Shown here: piece after piece, positions 25,028-34,701 of the stretch
How positions within the stretch are numbered: position 1 is the stretch's first letter
How the letters are laid out: every line of letters begins with the position of its first letter
NCBI GenBank assembly: GCA_027858965.1
Contig: JAQIBS010000167.1
Span: 1 to 64,000, forward strand
DNA length: 64,000 bases
Direction of reading: 5' to 3'
DNA from: Kiritimatiellia bacterium
GTDB taxonomy: Bacteria > Verrucomicrobiota > Kiritimatiellia > RFP12 > UBA1067
Made by a program: the position numbers and the translations under genes
Notes under the pieces: model-generated
Database searches by the model: none
What the model was told of the DNA's origin: nothing
The model's input: only the letters and a program-made list of their open reading frames with translations

Positions 25028-25330
25028 AGGGGCAATACATTAAAGGGTAAGCGCCCAAGGGTAAAGAGCAAATTACCACAATAATCAATGTCCAATGTCC
25101 AACATTCAATATCCAATTTTCAAGGAGAGAGCCGCTTCCTCCTACGCCAGAGATACGGCGGGGCATGTCGCTCTAGATGCCGTCACGGCTCGCTGCTTCA
25201 GGAACATGTTTTTGAAAGCAACACCCGGATTTGTGAAATTCCGGGATCAACAACTGAGAAGAGTACCCCTTTTTACTTGTTCGGTTGGATATTCCTTGTT
25301 GGATATTGGATATTGTTATTGATGCTGTCC
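25028..25330. other. Intergenic, occupied by a dispersed repeat
   Basis: No gene. Almost all of it is the repeat copy at 25088-25319. Confidence 0.6.
25088..25319. repeat. Second copy of the TTGGATATT-ended repeat element
   Basis: It opens with ATGTCCAATGTCCAACATTC and AGGAGAGAGCCGCTTC, and ends TTTTTACTTGTTCGGTTGG followed by TTGGATATTGGATATT. This is the same order of blocks as in 9077-9375, with unrelated filler between them. The long outer inverted repeat of the first copy is absent. Confidence 0.6.
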
Positions 25331-26746
25331 TTAAACAACCTCCCAGCCTTTGCGGTAGCTGCCGTTGATGAATTCATCAGATCTGTCGCATCCAATCAGC
25401 TTCATGTTTTCGGCATCCCACTTGCACTCCTTCTGAGCCTGCAAGGCTACAATACCCAGCAGAGTGATTTCCGTGAGTTGGGCGGCGTAGTCAAAATTAC
25501 TACAGGCCTTTGGTCCGCCTTTGATCGCATTAAGCCAATCTTTGTGGTGGCCCTCAGAACGGCGTAATGTTTTGGCCGGTTTTTTGTATGATTTACGTAG
25601 TTCCCCAGGGAAAAGCCTGGCGGCACCGCCGGCACCATCACATTGAATGATGCCCTTTTCTCCTACGAACAGAACACCGCGTCGTGGTAGATTCATTCCT
25701 TCAGGGAGATAATCAGGACGTGGTGGTTGTAGACCGCCGGAATACCAGTTGACTGTCATGGGGGGGCGTTTTCCCTTTGCGGGGAATTTGTATACGCAGG
25801 TCTCTCCATAAGGGGCGATCTCATTGCTCATAAAACCGGCGGAGTGTGCTTCCACTGTCTCCGGTGCTTTCAGGTCATAGGCCCAGACAGCTGAGTCAAG
25901 ATCATGACATCCGAAATCACCCAGAGCACCGCAGCCGTAGGTCCAGAAATCGCGCCATGCTACCGGTACGTAGGCAGGGTGGTAGGGACGCTTTTCACGA
26001 GGCCCCAGCCATAAATCCCAATTCAATCCTGCTGGTATAGCCGGAGTGTCCTTAGGATACCCGGTTAAACCCGGGTTCCAGCGTCCGGCTGGCACCCATG
26101 AATGTGTTTCACGAACTTCACCAATAGCGCCATCGCGTAAATACTCAACTGTCTGCCGGATTCCCTCTTTGGAATGTCCCTGGTTGCCCATCTGGGTGGC
26201 GAGACCTGTCTCTTTGGCTACACGAGCCACCAGGCGGGCCTCTCTTATATTATGAGTCAATGGCTTTTCACAGTAAATATGCTTGCCATTGCGCATGGCT
26301 ATCACTGATACGTAGGCGTGCAGATGATCCGGTGTGGCGCACAGGATCGCATCAATCGCTTTTTCCTTTTCAAGCATGATCCTGAAATCTTCGTATTCAG
26401 CGCATTTGTAGTTGGGTGTCTTTTTCTGATAGTTCTTCTCTATCTCGGCTTTGACAGGTTTGCGTCCACCCATCCCTTTAAAATAGAAGTTATCAAGATT
26501 GACGGATTCCATCGGGTCGGCTACGGCAATAATCTGTGCCTCAGGCTCATTAAACAGGTGGCGGATGTTACTGCGACCCTGACCACCTGTGCCGACGACC
26601 GCAATATTAACCTTTTCACTGGGGGCAACAAAATTTGGACCACCCAGTACATGGCGGGGGACAATGTTAAATATGGCTGCTGCACCGAGAGAGGTGCCTA
26701 TGAAACCACGACGGGATATTGACTGCTTTTGTTTATTCTTTTCCAT
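25331..26746 (-). CDS. Tat-exported Gfo/Idh/MocA family oxidoreductase
   Basis: 471 aa. The N-terminal SISRRGFIGTSLGAAAIF is a twin-arginine signal. A Rossmann fold follows (VNIAVVGTGGQGRSNIRHL), with CEKPLTHNIREARLVARVAK carrying the conserved E-K-P, then GNQGHSKEG and the C-terminal alpha/beta domain (WDLWLGPREKRPYHPAY; GCGALGDFGCHDLD). Exported members with this WDLWLGP block are common in PVC and Bacteroidota glycan degraders and use tightly bound NAD(P). The sugar substrate is not deducible. Downstream is repeat DNA, so it looks monocistronic. Confidence 0.88.
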   Translation of the reverse strand: MEKNKQKQSISRRGFIGTSLGAAAIFNIVPRHVLGGPNFVAPSEKVNIAVVGTGGQGRSNIRHLFNEPEAQIIAVADPMESVNLDNFYFKGMGGRKPVKAEIEKNYQKKTPNYKCAEYEDFRIMLEKEKAIDAILCATPDHLHAYVSVIAMRNGKHIYCEKPLTHNIREARLVARVAKETGLATQMGNQGHSKEGIRQTVEYLRDGAIGEVRETHSWVPAGRWNPGLTGYPKDTPAIPAGLNWDLWLGPREKRPYHPAYVPVAWRDFWTYGCGALGDFGCHDLDSAVWAYDLKAPETVEAHSAGFMSNEIAPYGETCVYKFPAKGKRPPMTVNWYSGGLQPPRPDYLPEGMNLPRRGVLFVGEKGIIQCDGAGGAARLFPGELRKSYKKPAKTLRRSEGHHKDWLNAIKGGPKACSNFDYAAQLTEITLLGIVALQAQKECKWDAENMKLIGCDRSDEFINGSYRKGWEVV

Positions 26747-27038
26747 GACTTGATGCTCCCTTTAACTTATGATCATTCAAGTGCATTTGTTTTGCACTTT
26801 TGTATGTCTCCATTAAAAATATCATCTCTTGATGGATTAGGCATTATAAAAATGAAAAAATTGAAACCAAAATTTATATGAGTCATTATATATGCATCAA
26901 TTATGATCGGTAAAAACGTCCCTCAACTTATTAAATTCATGTAATTTTTTAATCCTCGCAGAGGCGCTGAGGACGCAGAGTTTGATTGCTCAGTGTTACT
27001 GCTACGTAGATTTTTTTGACAGGATTAACAGGATTAAT
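26747..27038. other. Intergenic with dispersed repeat wording
   Basis: No gene. At 27013-27035 TTTTTTTGACAGGATTAACAGG is shared, in reverse complement, with 56521-56557. TGCTACGTAG (27000-27009) recurs at 34392-34401. The rest is A+T-rich and should hold the promoter of the Gfo/Idh/MocA gene. Confidence 0.5.
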
Positions 27039-27770
27039 CTAAAATTTCTTAAAGAATGTTTCGAAGTATGCGGGGATTTTTGCCTCAAAGGTCATGGGCT
27101 CATGTGTATAGGGATGGGTGATTGAGAGGGAGGTCGAATGAAGTGTGAGCCTCTTAATGAACTTGTCCTTATGCCCATACATCTTGTCACCAGCTATAGG
27201 AAAGCCCTTTTCTGACAAATGAACCCGAATCTGATTCTTCTTTCCGGTGTACAGATCAATCTCCAGCAGAGAGTAGTGTTTTGATTCTTTGATGACCTTG
27301 TAGCCGGTCTTGGCAAATTTGCCCTTTTCCGGGTTCTGCACGGAATACATTTTGTAAATGCTGTTTTCCGCCAGGTAGGATTCGATGATCCCTTGCTTCT
27401 CCGGTAATATTCCGGTTACGATGGCATAGTATTTCTTTGTGAAATTCTTCCATTCATCCATGAGATAAGCTTTGGCTTTTTCGCTCTTGGCAAAGATGAG
27501 AATGCCGGAGGTGTCTCTATCCAGACGATGTACAACAAGTACATGTGCACTTGATTTAGGATTCCCTTTTTGCACATAGCTGTTCAGGTGATTAAGAGCG
27601 GTGTTTTCTTTAATCTTTTCTGTGCGCACTGTTAAAAGGCCATTTGTTTTGTTAACCACTACGATATCATGGTCTTCATAGATGATGGTCATACCCTTGG
27701 GTTGATATTTTTTAGGCGGACGCTTAAAGGGCTTGATCGTTTTTTTTGTTTTGGGTTGGTTTGAGTTCAT
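27039..27770 (-). CDS. RluA-family pseudouridine synthase
   Basis: 243 aa. The catalytic motif VVHRLDRDTSGILIFAKSE contains the essential Asp. IIYEDHDIVVVNKTNGLLTV at the start and EKGFPIAGDKMYGHKDK with RLTLHSTSLSITHPYT near the end complete the family pattern. There is a short basic N-terminal tail, and no S4 domain is visible. It isomerises uridine in rRNA or tRNA; the exact site cannot be assigned. Confidence 0.9.
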   Translation of the reverse strand: MNSNQPKTKKTIKPFKRPPKKYQPKGMTIIYEDHDIVVVNKTNGLLTVRTEKIKENTALNHLNSYVQKGNPKSSAHVLVVHRLDRDTSGILIFAKSEKAKAYLMDEWKNFTKKYYAIVTGILPEKQGIIESYLAENSIYKMYSVQNPEKGKFAKTGYKVIKESKHYSLLEIDLYTGKKNQIRVHLSEKGFPIAGDKMYGHKDKFIKRLTLHSTSLSITHPYTHEPMTFEAKIPAYFETFFKKF

Positions 27771-27900
27771 ATGGTTAAAGTGTAATGTAATTTATTGCCA
27801 CAAAGAACACAAAAATTAGGTTCTTCACGGAAATGTGTACTAAATGAGTTTAAAAATTGAAAAATATTACGGTTGCGCGAAGCGCTACCACTAATTCGAC

Positions 27901-27933
27901 GTTGGACGTTGGATGTTTGATGTTGGACGTTCG
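27901..27933. repeat. Short GTTGGACGTTGGATGTT tract
   Basis: Degenerate repeats of a 7-8-bp TTGGAYGT unit, related in wording to the TTGGATATT tracts at 9357, 22381, 25303 and 45953. Non-coding, between two minus-strand genes. Confidence 0.5.
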
Positions 27934-27957
27934 TGATTTGGTTGCAGCTATGCTGCG

Positions 27958-28362
27958 CTACTCGCTTTTCTTGTTCGCAGCAATTTGTTGTTTGAGTTCC
28001 GGACATTTTTCGGCGTAATCTGAGATGTGCTGCTTGATTTGGTCGCGTTTTTTATTGAACCCATCAGGAAGGTCCGGGGTGTCGGTATAGAACTTAGCCA
28101 GCTGTTTAATGCACTCTGTTTTGATTTTGCCGGATTTATCCTCTTCTACTTTTTTAAGAACAGCAAGCATTTTGGCGGCAGAGAGCTGATTGTCATTCTC
28201 AAAGCTTTTGCTCATCGATGCTTTAAAGGATTTAAAGTCTTGCATGACCTCTTCATGAACAGATATAGCATGCGCCGGACGGTATGCCTCGTAGTATCTT
28301 CCAGCCACAAAAGAGATGGCACAGAAAACAAGTGTGAAAATCAGGGAAATGATCTTTTTCAT
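27958..28362 (-). CDS. Small exported protein of unknown function
   Basis: 134 aa from ATG 28362 (GAGAAG upstream on the minus strand). A signal peptide or anchor at about residues 1-20 (IISLIFTLVFCAISFVAG) is followed by an all-helical, Lys-rich domain (QDFKSFKASMSKSFENDNQL; AKMLAVLKKVEEDKSGK). Two cysteines (CIKQ, CPEL) could form a disulphide. No family recognised; overall it looks like a periplasmic helical protein. Confidence 0.6.
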   Translation of the reverse strand: MKKIISLIFTLVFCAISFVAGRYYEAYRPAHAISVHEEVMQDFKSFKASMSKSFENDNQLSAAKMLAVLKKVEEDKSGKIKTECIKQLAKFYTDTPDLPDGFNKKRDQIKQHISDYAEKCPELKQQIAANKKSE

Positions 28363-28835
28363 TATAGCAACTTCTCTTTCGCCAGATTGAATCATGGTTT
28401 GGTTGTCATCTGTAAAAGGTAACTATAATTTTTTGATATGGGGATGTCAAGTGATTGAACCGATAACTGTGCTTTGATTCTAAAATGCATAAGCAGGTTA
28501 AATGTGAGAGCGGTTATGGAGGGGCACAGGCCTCTGTGCCATTTATTTGCAGCCGGTCGCAGAGGCCTGCGCCCCTCCAGGCTTGGTGAAAAAAAACTGC
28601 ATTATATAGTTAATTTATTGTTTATATTTTGATAAATAGATTGAATTTAGGGTTCTGATTACGGTAGTTTATAAGGGCATTTAGGATGGTAATCTGCATT
28701 TGACCTCAAATTTGGATTATTCGAAGAATTCCGTGAGTGCGTCTCCATGGTTAGCGTCATGAGAATCTTCGAAGAATTCCACTCTGTTTGTTACCGGAAA
28801 AATTTACAATTAACAACCTTAAATGGATTTTATGT
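28363..28835. other. Intergenic upstream of glmS: large hairpin and direct repeats
   Basis: No gene. It holds the hairpin at 28518-28578 and the direct repeats TCGAAGAATTCC at 28720-28731 and 28770-28781. I looked for a glmS ribozyme and did not see its core, so glmS control here is undefined. Confidence 0.5.
28518..28578. repeat. Long imperfect hairpin upstream of glmS
   Basis: GGAGGGGCACAGGCCTCTGT and on (28518-28538) pairs with 28558-28578 at 19 of 21 positions over a 19-nt loop. GC-rich, in an otherwise A+T-rich region. It looks like an interspersed hairpin repeat rather than a glmS-specific element, since it is about 260 bp from the start codon. Confidence 0.6.
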
Positions 28836-30677
28836 ATGTGCGGAATAGTTGGCTATATTGGTAAGAGAAGTGCCTGTGATATTTTGATTAACGGCCTGAA
28901 GCGTTTGGAGTACAGGGGGTATGACTCAGCTGGAGTTGCCTTGAACTATAATGCGCAGCTTACGATTGCAAAGCAAAAAGGCAAAGTGGCAGCTCTTGAG
29001 GCTCACATTTGTAATGACGTTTCGCATGATGCTGTGGAAAAAGCTTGCTCCGGTATTGCCCATACCCGCTGGGCTACGCACGGTTTGCCGACAGAAGAAA
29101 ATGCCCATCCGCATCGGGATAACAGCGGCAGGGTTGCTTTGGTTCATAATGGCATTATCGAAAATTATGCAGCCCTGCGGAAACAGCTTGAGAAAAAGGG
29201 GTCGTCCTTTTCCTCTGAAACCGATACCGAGGTGTTGGCCCATCTGGTGGGAAGCTTTTATTCTGATGATCTGCTGGGCGCTGTCTCAGAGGCGTTGAAG
29301 ATGGTTGAGGGAACTTATGGTGTAGCGGTACTGGCGAATGACAGCCCTGATGAGATGATTGTGGCCCGCAAGGGCAGTCCTCTGGTGGTAGGCATGGGCA
29401 GCGATGAGAGTATTATCGCCAGTGATGTTTCCGCAATTGTGGCCCATACCCAGCAGGTGATTTATCTTCAGGATGGTGATGTTGCCCGCATCTCGGCCAC
29501 GGGGGCTGAGATTTATACTCTGGATCAGTGCGTGGTTGACCGCAACATCTCCAGCGTTGAGTGGGAGATCGGTGCTGTTGAAAAGAGTGGTTATGACCAC
29601 TTTATGCTGAAGGAGATTTTTGAGCAGCCCTCCGCTCTGGAGAATACAATTCGCGGTCGGTTGGATAAGGTGCAGGGTACAGCGGTGCTTTCAGGGCTGA
29701 ATCTGACCCCTCGGGATATGGCTTCGATTAAACGTTTGGTGATTGTTGCCTGTGGCACCTCGATGCATGCCGGTATGGTGAGCAAGTATCTCTTTGAAGG
29801 GTTGGCCGACATGCCGACCTCCGTGGAGCAGGCCGCTGAGTTCCGCTATTGCAATCCTCTGGTGGGTGCTGATGATTTTGTGGTGGCGGTCAGTCAGTCA
29901 GGCGAAACAGCCGATACGCTGGCAGCGGTGCGCGAGAGCATTCAGAAAGGTGCATTGGTCGCAGGTCTGTGTAATGTGGTGGGGTCAACCATTGCCCGCG
30001 AGACAGGACGTGGAATTTATCTGCATGCCGGTCCTGAGATTGGTGTGGCCTCCACTAAGGCTTTCACTGCTCAGGTGATTGTGCTGCTGATGATGGCACT
30101 GAAGTTTGGGCGTCGGCGTAGGCTCTCACGTGAGGCCGGTCTGATGATCAGCCGGGAGATTGAGCAGATCCCTGCTATGATTGAAAAGGTGCTGGAGCAG
30201 AATGAGGCGATTGCCAAGATTGCAGAAAAATATGCTCAGGTGGAGCATGCCTTCTTTATTGGACGTGGTATTCTTTATCCCGCTGCATTGGAGGGGGCTC
30301 TCAAACTGAAGGAGATCAGTTACATTCATGCTGAGGGTTACCAGGCCGCTGAACTGAAACATGGTCCCATTGCCTTGCTGCAGGAGAGCACCCCGGTGGT
30401 GGCCCTGCTGAATGATATTCCCGGCAAGGAGAAGACTCTGGGTAATGTGGCGGAGTGCCGTGCGCGTAAGGCTCCGGTGCTGGGTATTGTGACAGAGGGT
30501 GATCTGGCTACAGCCGAGAGCGTTGACGATGTGATCTGGGTGCCGCAGTGTTCGGTCTATGCCGCACCGATAATCAGTGTGGTGGCACTGCAGCTCCTCT
30601 CTTATCACATTGCAAGAATCCGCGGGTGTGAGATTGATCAGCCTCGCAACCTTGCCAAGAGCGTTACAGTTGAATAG
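28836..30677 (+). CDS. glmS: Glucosamine-6-phosphate synthase (isomerizing)
   Basis: 613 aa. The start must be ATG 28836, because the N-terminal Cys of MCGIVGYIGKR is the glutaminase nucleophile; an upstream in-frame start at 28788 would bury it. The Ntn-glutaminase domain covers about 1-240 (THTRWATHG-type block HTRWATHGLPTEENAHPH), followed by two SIS domains (VACGTSMHAG; SQSGETADTLAA; GRGILYPAALEGALKLKEIS; GYQAAELKHGPIALL) and the final NLAKSVTVE. It makes glucosamine-6-phosphate from fructose-6-phosphate and glutamine, the first committed step to UDP-GlcNAc and hence to the MurC/MurB pathway. Confidence 0.96.
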   Translation: MCGIVGYIGKRSACDILINGLKRLEYRGYDSAGVALNYNAQLTIAKQKGKVAALEAHICNDVSHDAVEKACSGIAHTRWATHGLPTEENAHPHRDNSGRVALVHNGIIENYAALRKQLEKKGSSFSSETDTEVLAHLVGSFYSDDLLGAVSEALKMVEGTYGVAVLANDSPDEMIVARKGSPLVVGMGSDESIIASDVSAIVAHTQQVIYLQDGDVARISATGAEIYTLDQCVVDRNISSVEWEIGAVEKSGYDHFMLKEIFEQPSALENTIRGRLDKVQGTAVLSGLNLTPRDMASIKRLVIVACGTSMHAGMVSKYLFEGLADMPTSVEQAAEFRYCNPLVGADDFVVAVSQSGETADTLAAVRESIQKGALVAGLCNVVGSTIARETGRGIYLHAGPEIGVASTKAFTAQVIVLLMMALKFGRRRRLSREAGLMISREIEQIPAMIEKVLEQNEAIAKIAEKYAQVEHAFFIGRGILYPAALEGALKLKEISYIHAEGYQAAELKHGPIALLQESTPVVALLNDIPGKEKTLGNVAECRARKAPVLGIVTEGDLATAESVDDVIWVPQCSVYAAPIISVVALQLLSYHIARIRGCEIDQPRNLAKSVTVE

Positions 30678-30791
30678 CGGGAGAAGTTAGTTAGTTAATT
30701 AGTTTGTGAGTGATGTGAGTGATGGGAGATGGGAAGAATAGGATTTATGAGAGGTATGGCTTGAGAGTGCTGCCATGATTAATTACGCTTC

Positions 30792-30826
30792 CTCAGACCT
30801 CAGACCTCAGACCTCTGACCTCTGAC
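30792..30826. repeat. 7-bp microsatellite
   Basis: Three CTCAGAC and two CTCTGAC units in tandem between convergent glmS and pgpA. Non-coding. Confidence 0.8.
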
Positions 30827-30836
30827 CTCACTCTTC

Positions 30837-31334
30837 TTATCCAAAGTAATAGACATATCCGAAGTAGATCAGATGGTTGAAGACCAGGGCATAGAGAGAG
30901 GCAAAGAAATCATCAATGACAATGCCGATGCCGCCTGTGATTCTTTGCAGACCTCGGGCCGGTGGCGGTTTTGTGATGTCGCAGAAGCGTGTCACTAAAA
31001 AGAATACAGGCAACAGGAATGGGACGCTGTGCAGGGGGATGCCAATGACACAAATGGGAAAGAGCATCCATTCGTCGGCACAGATACGTCCGTCATCTTT
31101 CTTCTGGAGAACCTGCTCTGCAATATGGCAGATAGGAACAGCGATTAAGGATAGTCCGATGCAGGTTATGATTTGAAGGGGAACGTTCTGTGTGGACATA
31201 AACCACGCCAGCAGTACGCCGGGAAGTGAGCCTACTGTGCCCGGCGCAATAGGTGTGATCAAACCGATGCCGAAACCGGTTGCGATAAACACATTGAATC
31301 TCTGCCATGCTGTGGCACCTGGTATCTTAATCAT
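30837..31334 (-). CDS. pgpA: Phosphatidylglycerophosphatase A
   Basis: 165 aa. The N-terminal block FGIGLITPIAPGTVGSLPGV is the PgpA signature, followed by KDDGRICADEWMLFPICVIG and a membrane-rich C-terminal half with a GIGIVIDDFFASLYA acidic motif. It dephosphorylates phosphatidylglycerol phosphate in the inner membrane, the last step to phosphatidylglycerol. It lies 138 bases downstream of the PhoH-like gene on the same strand. Confidence 0.88.
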   Translation of the reverse strand: MIKIPGATAWQRFNVFIATGFGIGLITPIAPGTVGSLPGVLLAWFMSTQNVPLQIITCIGLSLIAVPICHIAEQVLQKKDDGRICADEWMLFPICVIGIPLHSVPFLLPVFFLVTRFCDITKPPPARGLQRITGGIGIVIDDFFASLYALVFNHLIYFGYVYYFG

Positions 31335-31472
31335 TTTTGTATGTCCTCTCGCTTGCGAATCGGGTCTTTGTTAAATCGTGTCCTGCGACTAATTGCATTT
31401 TAAAGTATTGTTCCTGTAATGTGCTGGCGCGTGTTGTACTGCCGCCTGAAAACTGCCGCCTGACTCCTGAAT

Positions 31473-32849
31473 TTACAGTTGTTCGGCAGCGGTTGCGGCC
31501 AGCAGGCTACGTTCACTTTGGCGCAGTGTTACATGGCCATGGATCGGCAGTTCTTTGAGTCTTTCCGCTACATAGGTGAGTCCATTACTGGATGCATCCA
31601 GGTAGGGGTTATCAATCTGGTATGGGTCGCCGGTGAGGATAACTTTAGAGCCTTCTCCTGCGCGACTGATAACAGTTTTTACCTCATGAGGTGTTAAATT
31701 CTGAGCTTCATCAATGATAATGAACTGGTTGCTGATAGAGCGGCCGCGAATATAGGTGAGTGCTTCCAACTCCAGAACATTGGTCTGCATGAGGTGAGAG
31801 ATGCGGGCCTGAGGGGTGCTCTGTTTAATCGGCTTCTTGGCTCCCTGAGGGGTGGTTGCCGGATGGGTCCTGAAGATATAGTCCAGATTATCGAATATGG
31901 GTTCCATCCAGTGGGATAGCTTTTCCTCTTTGCTGCCCGGGAGATAGCCGATGTCTTTGCCGAGCGGTACAATTGGACGTGAGACTAGAATGCGGTCGTA
32001 TTGATGGCCATGCTGTACCAGCTCCAGCCCGGCAGCGATTGCCAGGAGGGTTTTGCCTGTTCCGGCCTGTCCGACTAAGGTGACAAGGCTGACTTCAGGA
32101 TCCATCAGCAACTCAAAGGCGATGCGCTGTTCAATATTACGTGCTTCAATACCGTAGATCACATTTGTTTTGAGATTAATTTCAGCTAAAGATCCGTTGG
32201 GAAAAACCCGGGCAATTGCATGATGGTCATCATCGGTATCGGATTTGAGTTCAAGAAACATGTTGGGAAAGTAGTCGGTGGGAACTGATTCAAGCACCTG
32301 TCCGTCATAGATCCGGTCAATCATCTCATTGGTGACTACCAGGGAGGAGAGTCCGCTGTACAGCTCGTCAAAGTTGACTTTCTCATGTTCAAAGTCTTCA
32401 GCATCAAGTCCGAGTGCATTGGCTTTAACGCGTACGTTGATATCCATTGAGACAATGATGACACGTTCGCCTTCGCTTCCAAGGCGGCTGGCCAGTCGGA
32501 TAATTGAATTGTCGGCATTGTTTACGGTCAGGCCCAGGGTCTCATCCGTGGGTGAGACCAGCACTCGTAAAGTGCCACCGCATGGGAGCCGGACCCCTTT
32601 GGAAAGATTGCCTTCAGCGCAGAGGGCATCCAGTTTACGGATGCTCTCGCGGGCGTTTCTTCCCAGCTCGGAGCTTTGGGTTTTAAAATTATCCAGCTCT
32701 TCCAGTACATCGATTGCCAGAACAATATGATTGTCGTCAAACACATCCAGCGCTACAGGTGAGTGCAACAGGACGTTGGTGTCCATAACGAATGTTTTTG
32801 TTTTAGGCAGTCGTTTAGCTTTTTTACGTGGTTCTTTTACTGGAGACAT
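31473..32849 (-). CDS. PIN-PhoH fusion ATPase (PhoH2-like)
   Basis: 458 aa. An N-terminal PIN nuclease-like domain (about 18-150) has FVMDTNVLLHSP and the acidic residues of LAIDVLEELDNFK. A C-terminal PhoH-type P-loop domain (about 245-455) has Walker A LVGQAGTGKTLLA, Walker B FIIIDEAQNLTPHE and the sensor VILTGDPYQIDNPYLD. PIN-PhoH (PhoH2) proteins are RNA helicase/ribonucleases in characterised cases. It starts 15 bases after the fucP-like stop, so transcription is probably shared. Confidence 0.9.
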   Translation of the reverse strand: MSPVKEPRKKAKRLPKTKTFVMDTNVLLHSPVALDVFDDNHIVLAIDVLEELDNFKTQSSELGRNARESIRKLDALCAEGNLSKGVRLPCGGTLRVLVSPTDETLGLTVNNADNSIIRLASRLGSEGERVIIVSMDINVRVKANALGLDAEDFEHEKVNFDELYSGLSSLVVTNEMIDRIYDGQVLESVPTDYFPNMFLELKSDTDDDHHAIARVFPNGSLAEINLKTNVIYGIEARNIEQRIAFELLMDPEVSLVTLVGQAGTGKTLLAIAAGLELVQHGHQYDRILVSRPIVPLGKDIGYLPGSKEEKLSHWMEPIFDNLDYIFRTHPATTPQGAKKPIKQSTPQARISHLMQTNVLELEALTYIRGRSISNQFIIIDEAQNLTPHEVKTVISRAGEGSKVILTGDPYQIDNPYLDASSNGLTYVAERLKELPIHGHVTLRQSERSLLAATAAEQL

Positions 32850-32864
32850 AGCGAATCAATAAAT

Positions 32865-34253
32865 TTAAGCTGTTTGAAGTTTTTGAGAACGGAAGGTTCT
32901 CCATCCAAATATGGAGATGACAATGAAGCTGATAAGCGGCAGAATGAAAGCAGCGCTTTCTCCTCTAAGAACTGTGAAGCCTATATTGATGGTATCCTGG
33001 TCGATGAACCAGCCAGCGCCCATGGGCATAAGAGCGCCACCTACGATAGCAAAGATAAGTCCGGCTGAGCCAAGTTTGGCATCTTCATCAAGTCCGTCCA
33101 GTGCAATGCCATAGATCGTCGGGAACATGAGCGACATGCAGGCCGATACGCCTACGAGGCAGACCAGGCCAGCCTGGTTTTGAAGCAGGATTGTGAGGGT
33201 GGTCAGAATGGCTCCTCCTATGGAGAGGATAGTCAGCAGCTTGCTGGCATTTAAGTACTTCATTAGGAACGTACAGATGAAACGGCTGCAGAGGAATATG
33301 ATCATAGCTACAATATTCCAGTTCTGTGCTTTTTCTGCGAGAAAGCCGCAGTTTCTGCCTGCGTACTGGATGATGTAGGTCCAGCAGGTGATCTGTGCTG
33401 CTACGTAAAATGTCTGGGCAATCACACCGCCGACCCAGTTTTTGTTTCGGAAAAGGCGTTTGGCGGATTTAATCGGGTGCAAATGGTCGGCCTTGTGCTG
33501 GGCCGGAAGTTTGCTGAAGAGGAAAATGAAAAAGATTGTTGCAACTACGAGGCCCAGAATAACGTAGGGGTTGCGGATGATTCCGATGTCATGTGTTTTC
33601 ATCGCTGCATATGCAACTTCATTCGCAGGAAGCGTGATATATGCTTTAATAGCTTCCGGCAAGGCTTCGGCTGAGATTCCTTTGTCTGTGAGCATGGTAG
33701 TGATGTTTGCGAAGTATTTCTCGGCTTGGATGTTTGCCAGAACAATTTTGCTGGCGACAACCATGCCAAGCAGGGAGCCCAGGGGATTGAAGGCCTGGGC
33801 CAGGTTAAGGCGTCGGGTGGCTGTGGCGGGGTCGCCCATTGAGAGAATGTAGGGGTTGGCTGTGGTTTCCAGAAAGGCCAGTCCAAAGGTCAGGATGTAG
33901 AGAGAGACAGGAAACCAGAAAAAATTCTCCGTGATTGCGGCAGGCAGGAAGAGCAGTGCTCCCAGAGAGTAGAGAGCCAGACCGATAAGAATACCTGATT
34001 TATAGGAAAATTTACGGATGAATAGCGCTGCTGGGATGGCCATTGTTGCATATCCGCCATAGAAGGCAAACTGCACCAGGCTGCTTTGGGTATTGCTGAT
34101 TTCAATAAAGACTTTTTTGAATGCGGCAACCATGGGGTTTGTTATATCGTTTGCAAATCCCCAGAGTGCAAATAGGACTGTTACCAGTATAAAAGATTTA
34201 AGAAATTGTTTAGAAACGACGGCGATTTTCGAATCATTATTATTCTGGCCCAT
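32865..34253 (-). CDS. fucP: FucP-like sugar:proton symporter (MFS)
   Basis: 462 aa with about 12 membrane segments. The opening FILVTVLFALWGFANDITNP and the next FYGGYATMAIPAALF block are typical of L-fucose/H+ symporters of the FHS family; the Asn/Asp residues in helix 1 (FANDITNP) belong to the sugar/proton site in FucP. ETTANPYILSMGDPATATRRLNLAQ is also characteristic. The substrate may be fucose, glucose/galactose or a related sugar. No fucose catabolic genes are adjacent. The Shine-Dalgarno AGGGAGA lies just upstream. Confidence 0.85.
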   Translation of the reverse strand: MGQNNNDSKIAVVSKQFLKSFILVTVLFALWGFANDITNPMVAAFKKVFIEISNTQSSLVQFAFYGGYATMAIPAALFIRKFSYKSGILIGLALYSLGALLFLPAAITENFFWFPVSLYILTFGLAFLETTANPYILSMGDPATATRRLNLAQAFNPLGSLLGMVVASKIVLANIQAEKYFANITTMLTDKGISAEALPEAIKAYITLPANEVAYAAMKTHDIGIIRNPYVILGLVVATIFFIFLFSKLPAQHKADHLHPIKSAKRLFRNKNWVGGVIAQTFYVAAQITCWTYIIQYAGRNCGFLAEKAQNWNIVAMIIFLCSRFICTFLMKYLNASKLLTILSIGGAILTTLTILLQNQAGLVCLVGVSACMSLMFPTIYGIALDGLDEDAKLGSAGLIFAIVGGALMPMGAGWFIDQDTINIGFTVLRGESAAFILPLISFIVISIFGWRTFRSQKLQTA

Positions 34254-34701
34254 TACATTCTCCCTGTTACACTTTTTATTAATAACTTAGTTAATTAAAT
34301 ATACAGATTTTAGATATAGAATGAAACACTAATTTAGTGGCTTTTTTACGTTTCTTCATCTTTGACAGAGGCACAAAGCCACAGAGGTTATTGCTACGTA
34401 GTTATTTAGACGGGATTGCCGCTCCCTTCGGTCACTGCCACCACAAGGGTGGCCTTACTACGTTTTCCAGGATTACTATCCGTTCATCATACAAAATATT
34501 TTTGAAAAAAACTAAAAAATCATGTTAATCATGTAATCCTGTCTAAAATAGTAATTGGAATAAAAAAACTGAGTTGAAATTTTTATGTGCGATGGTACAG
34601 TGGGAAATCCTCTATATTATACAGAGTTGCGCACTGAGTGGGTCCATGGTAATATTTCTACATTGGGTATAAGTATTTTAAATCATCACAGGGGTTACAG
34701 G
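34254..34701. other. Intergenic with dispersed repeat wording
   Basis: No gene I support. It contains repeat phrases found elsewhere (GAGGCACAAAGCCACAGAGG at 34364-34386, TGCTACGTAG at 34392-34401) and a CATGTTAATCATGTAATCCTGTCT tract (34521-34544) related to the CAATCCTGTTAATCCTGTC repeat. The coding frame of the next gene is open from 34585, but 34585-34701 looks like leader. Confidence 0.5.

Noticed and set aside
28579..28835. glmS ribozyme upstream of glmS
   Set aside because: The core sequence and pseudoknot pattern were not found by eye in the leader.
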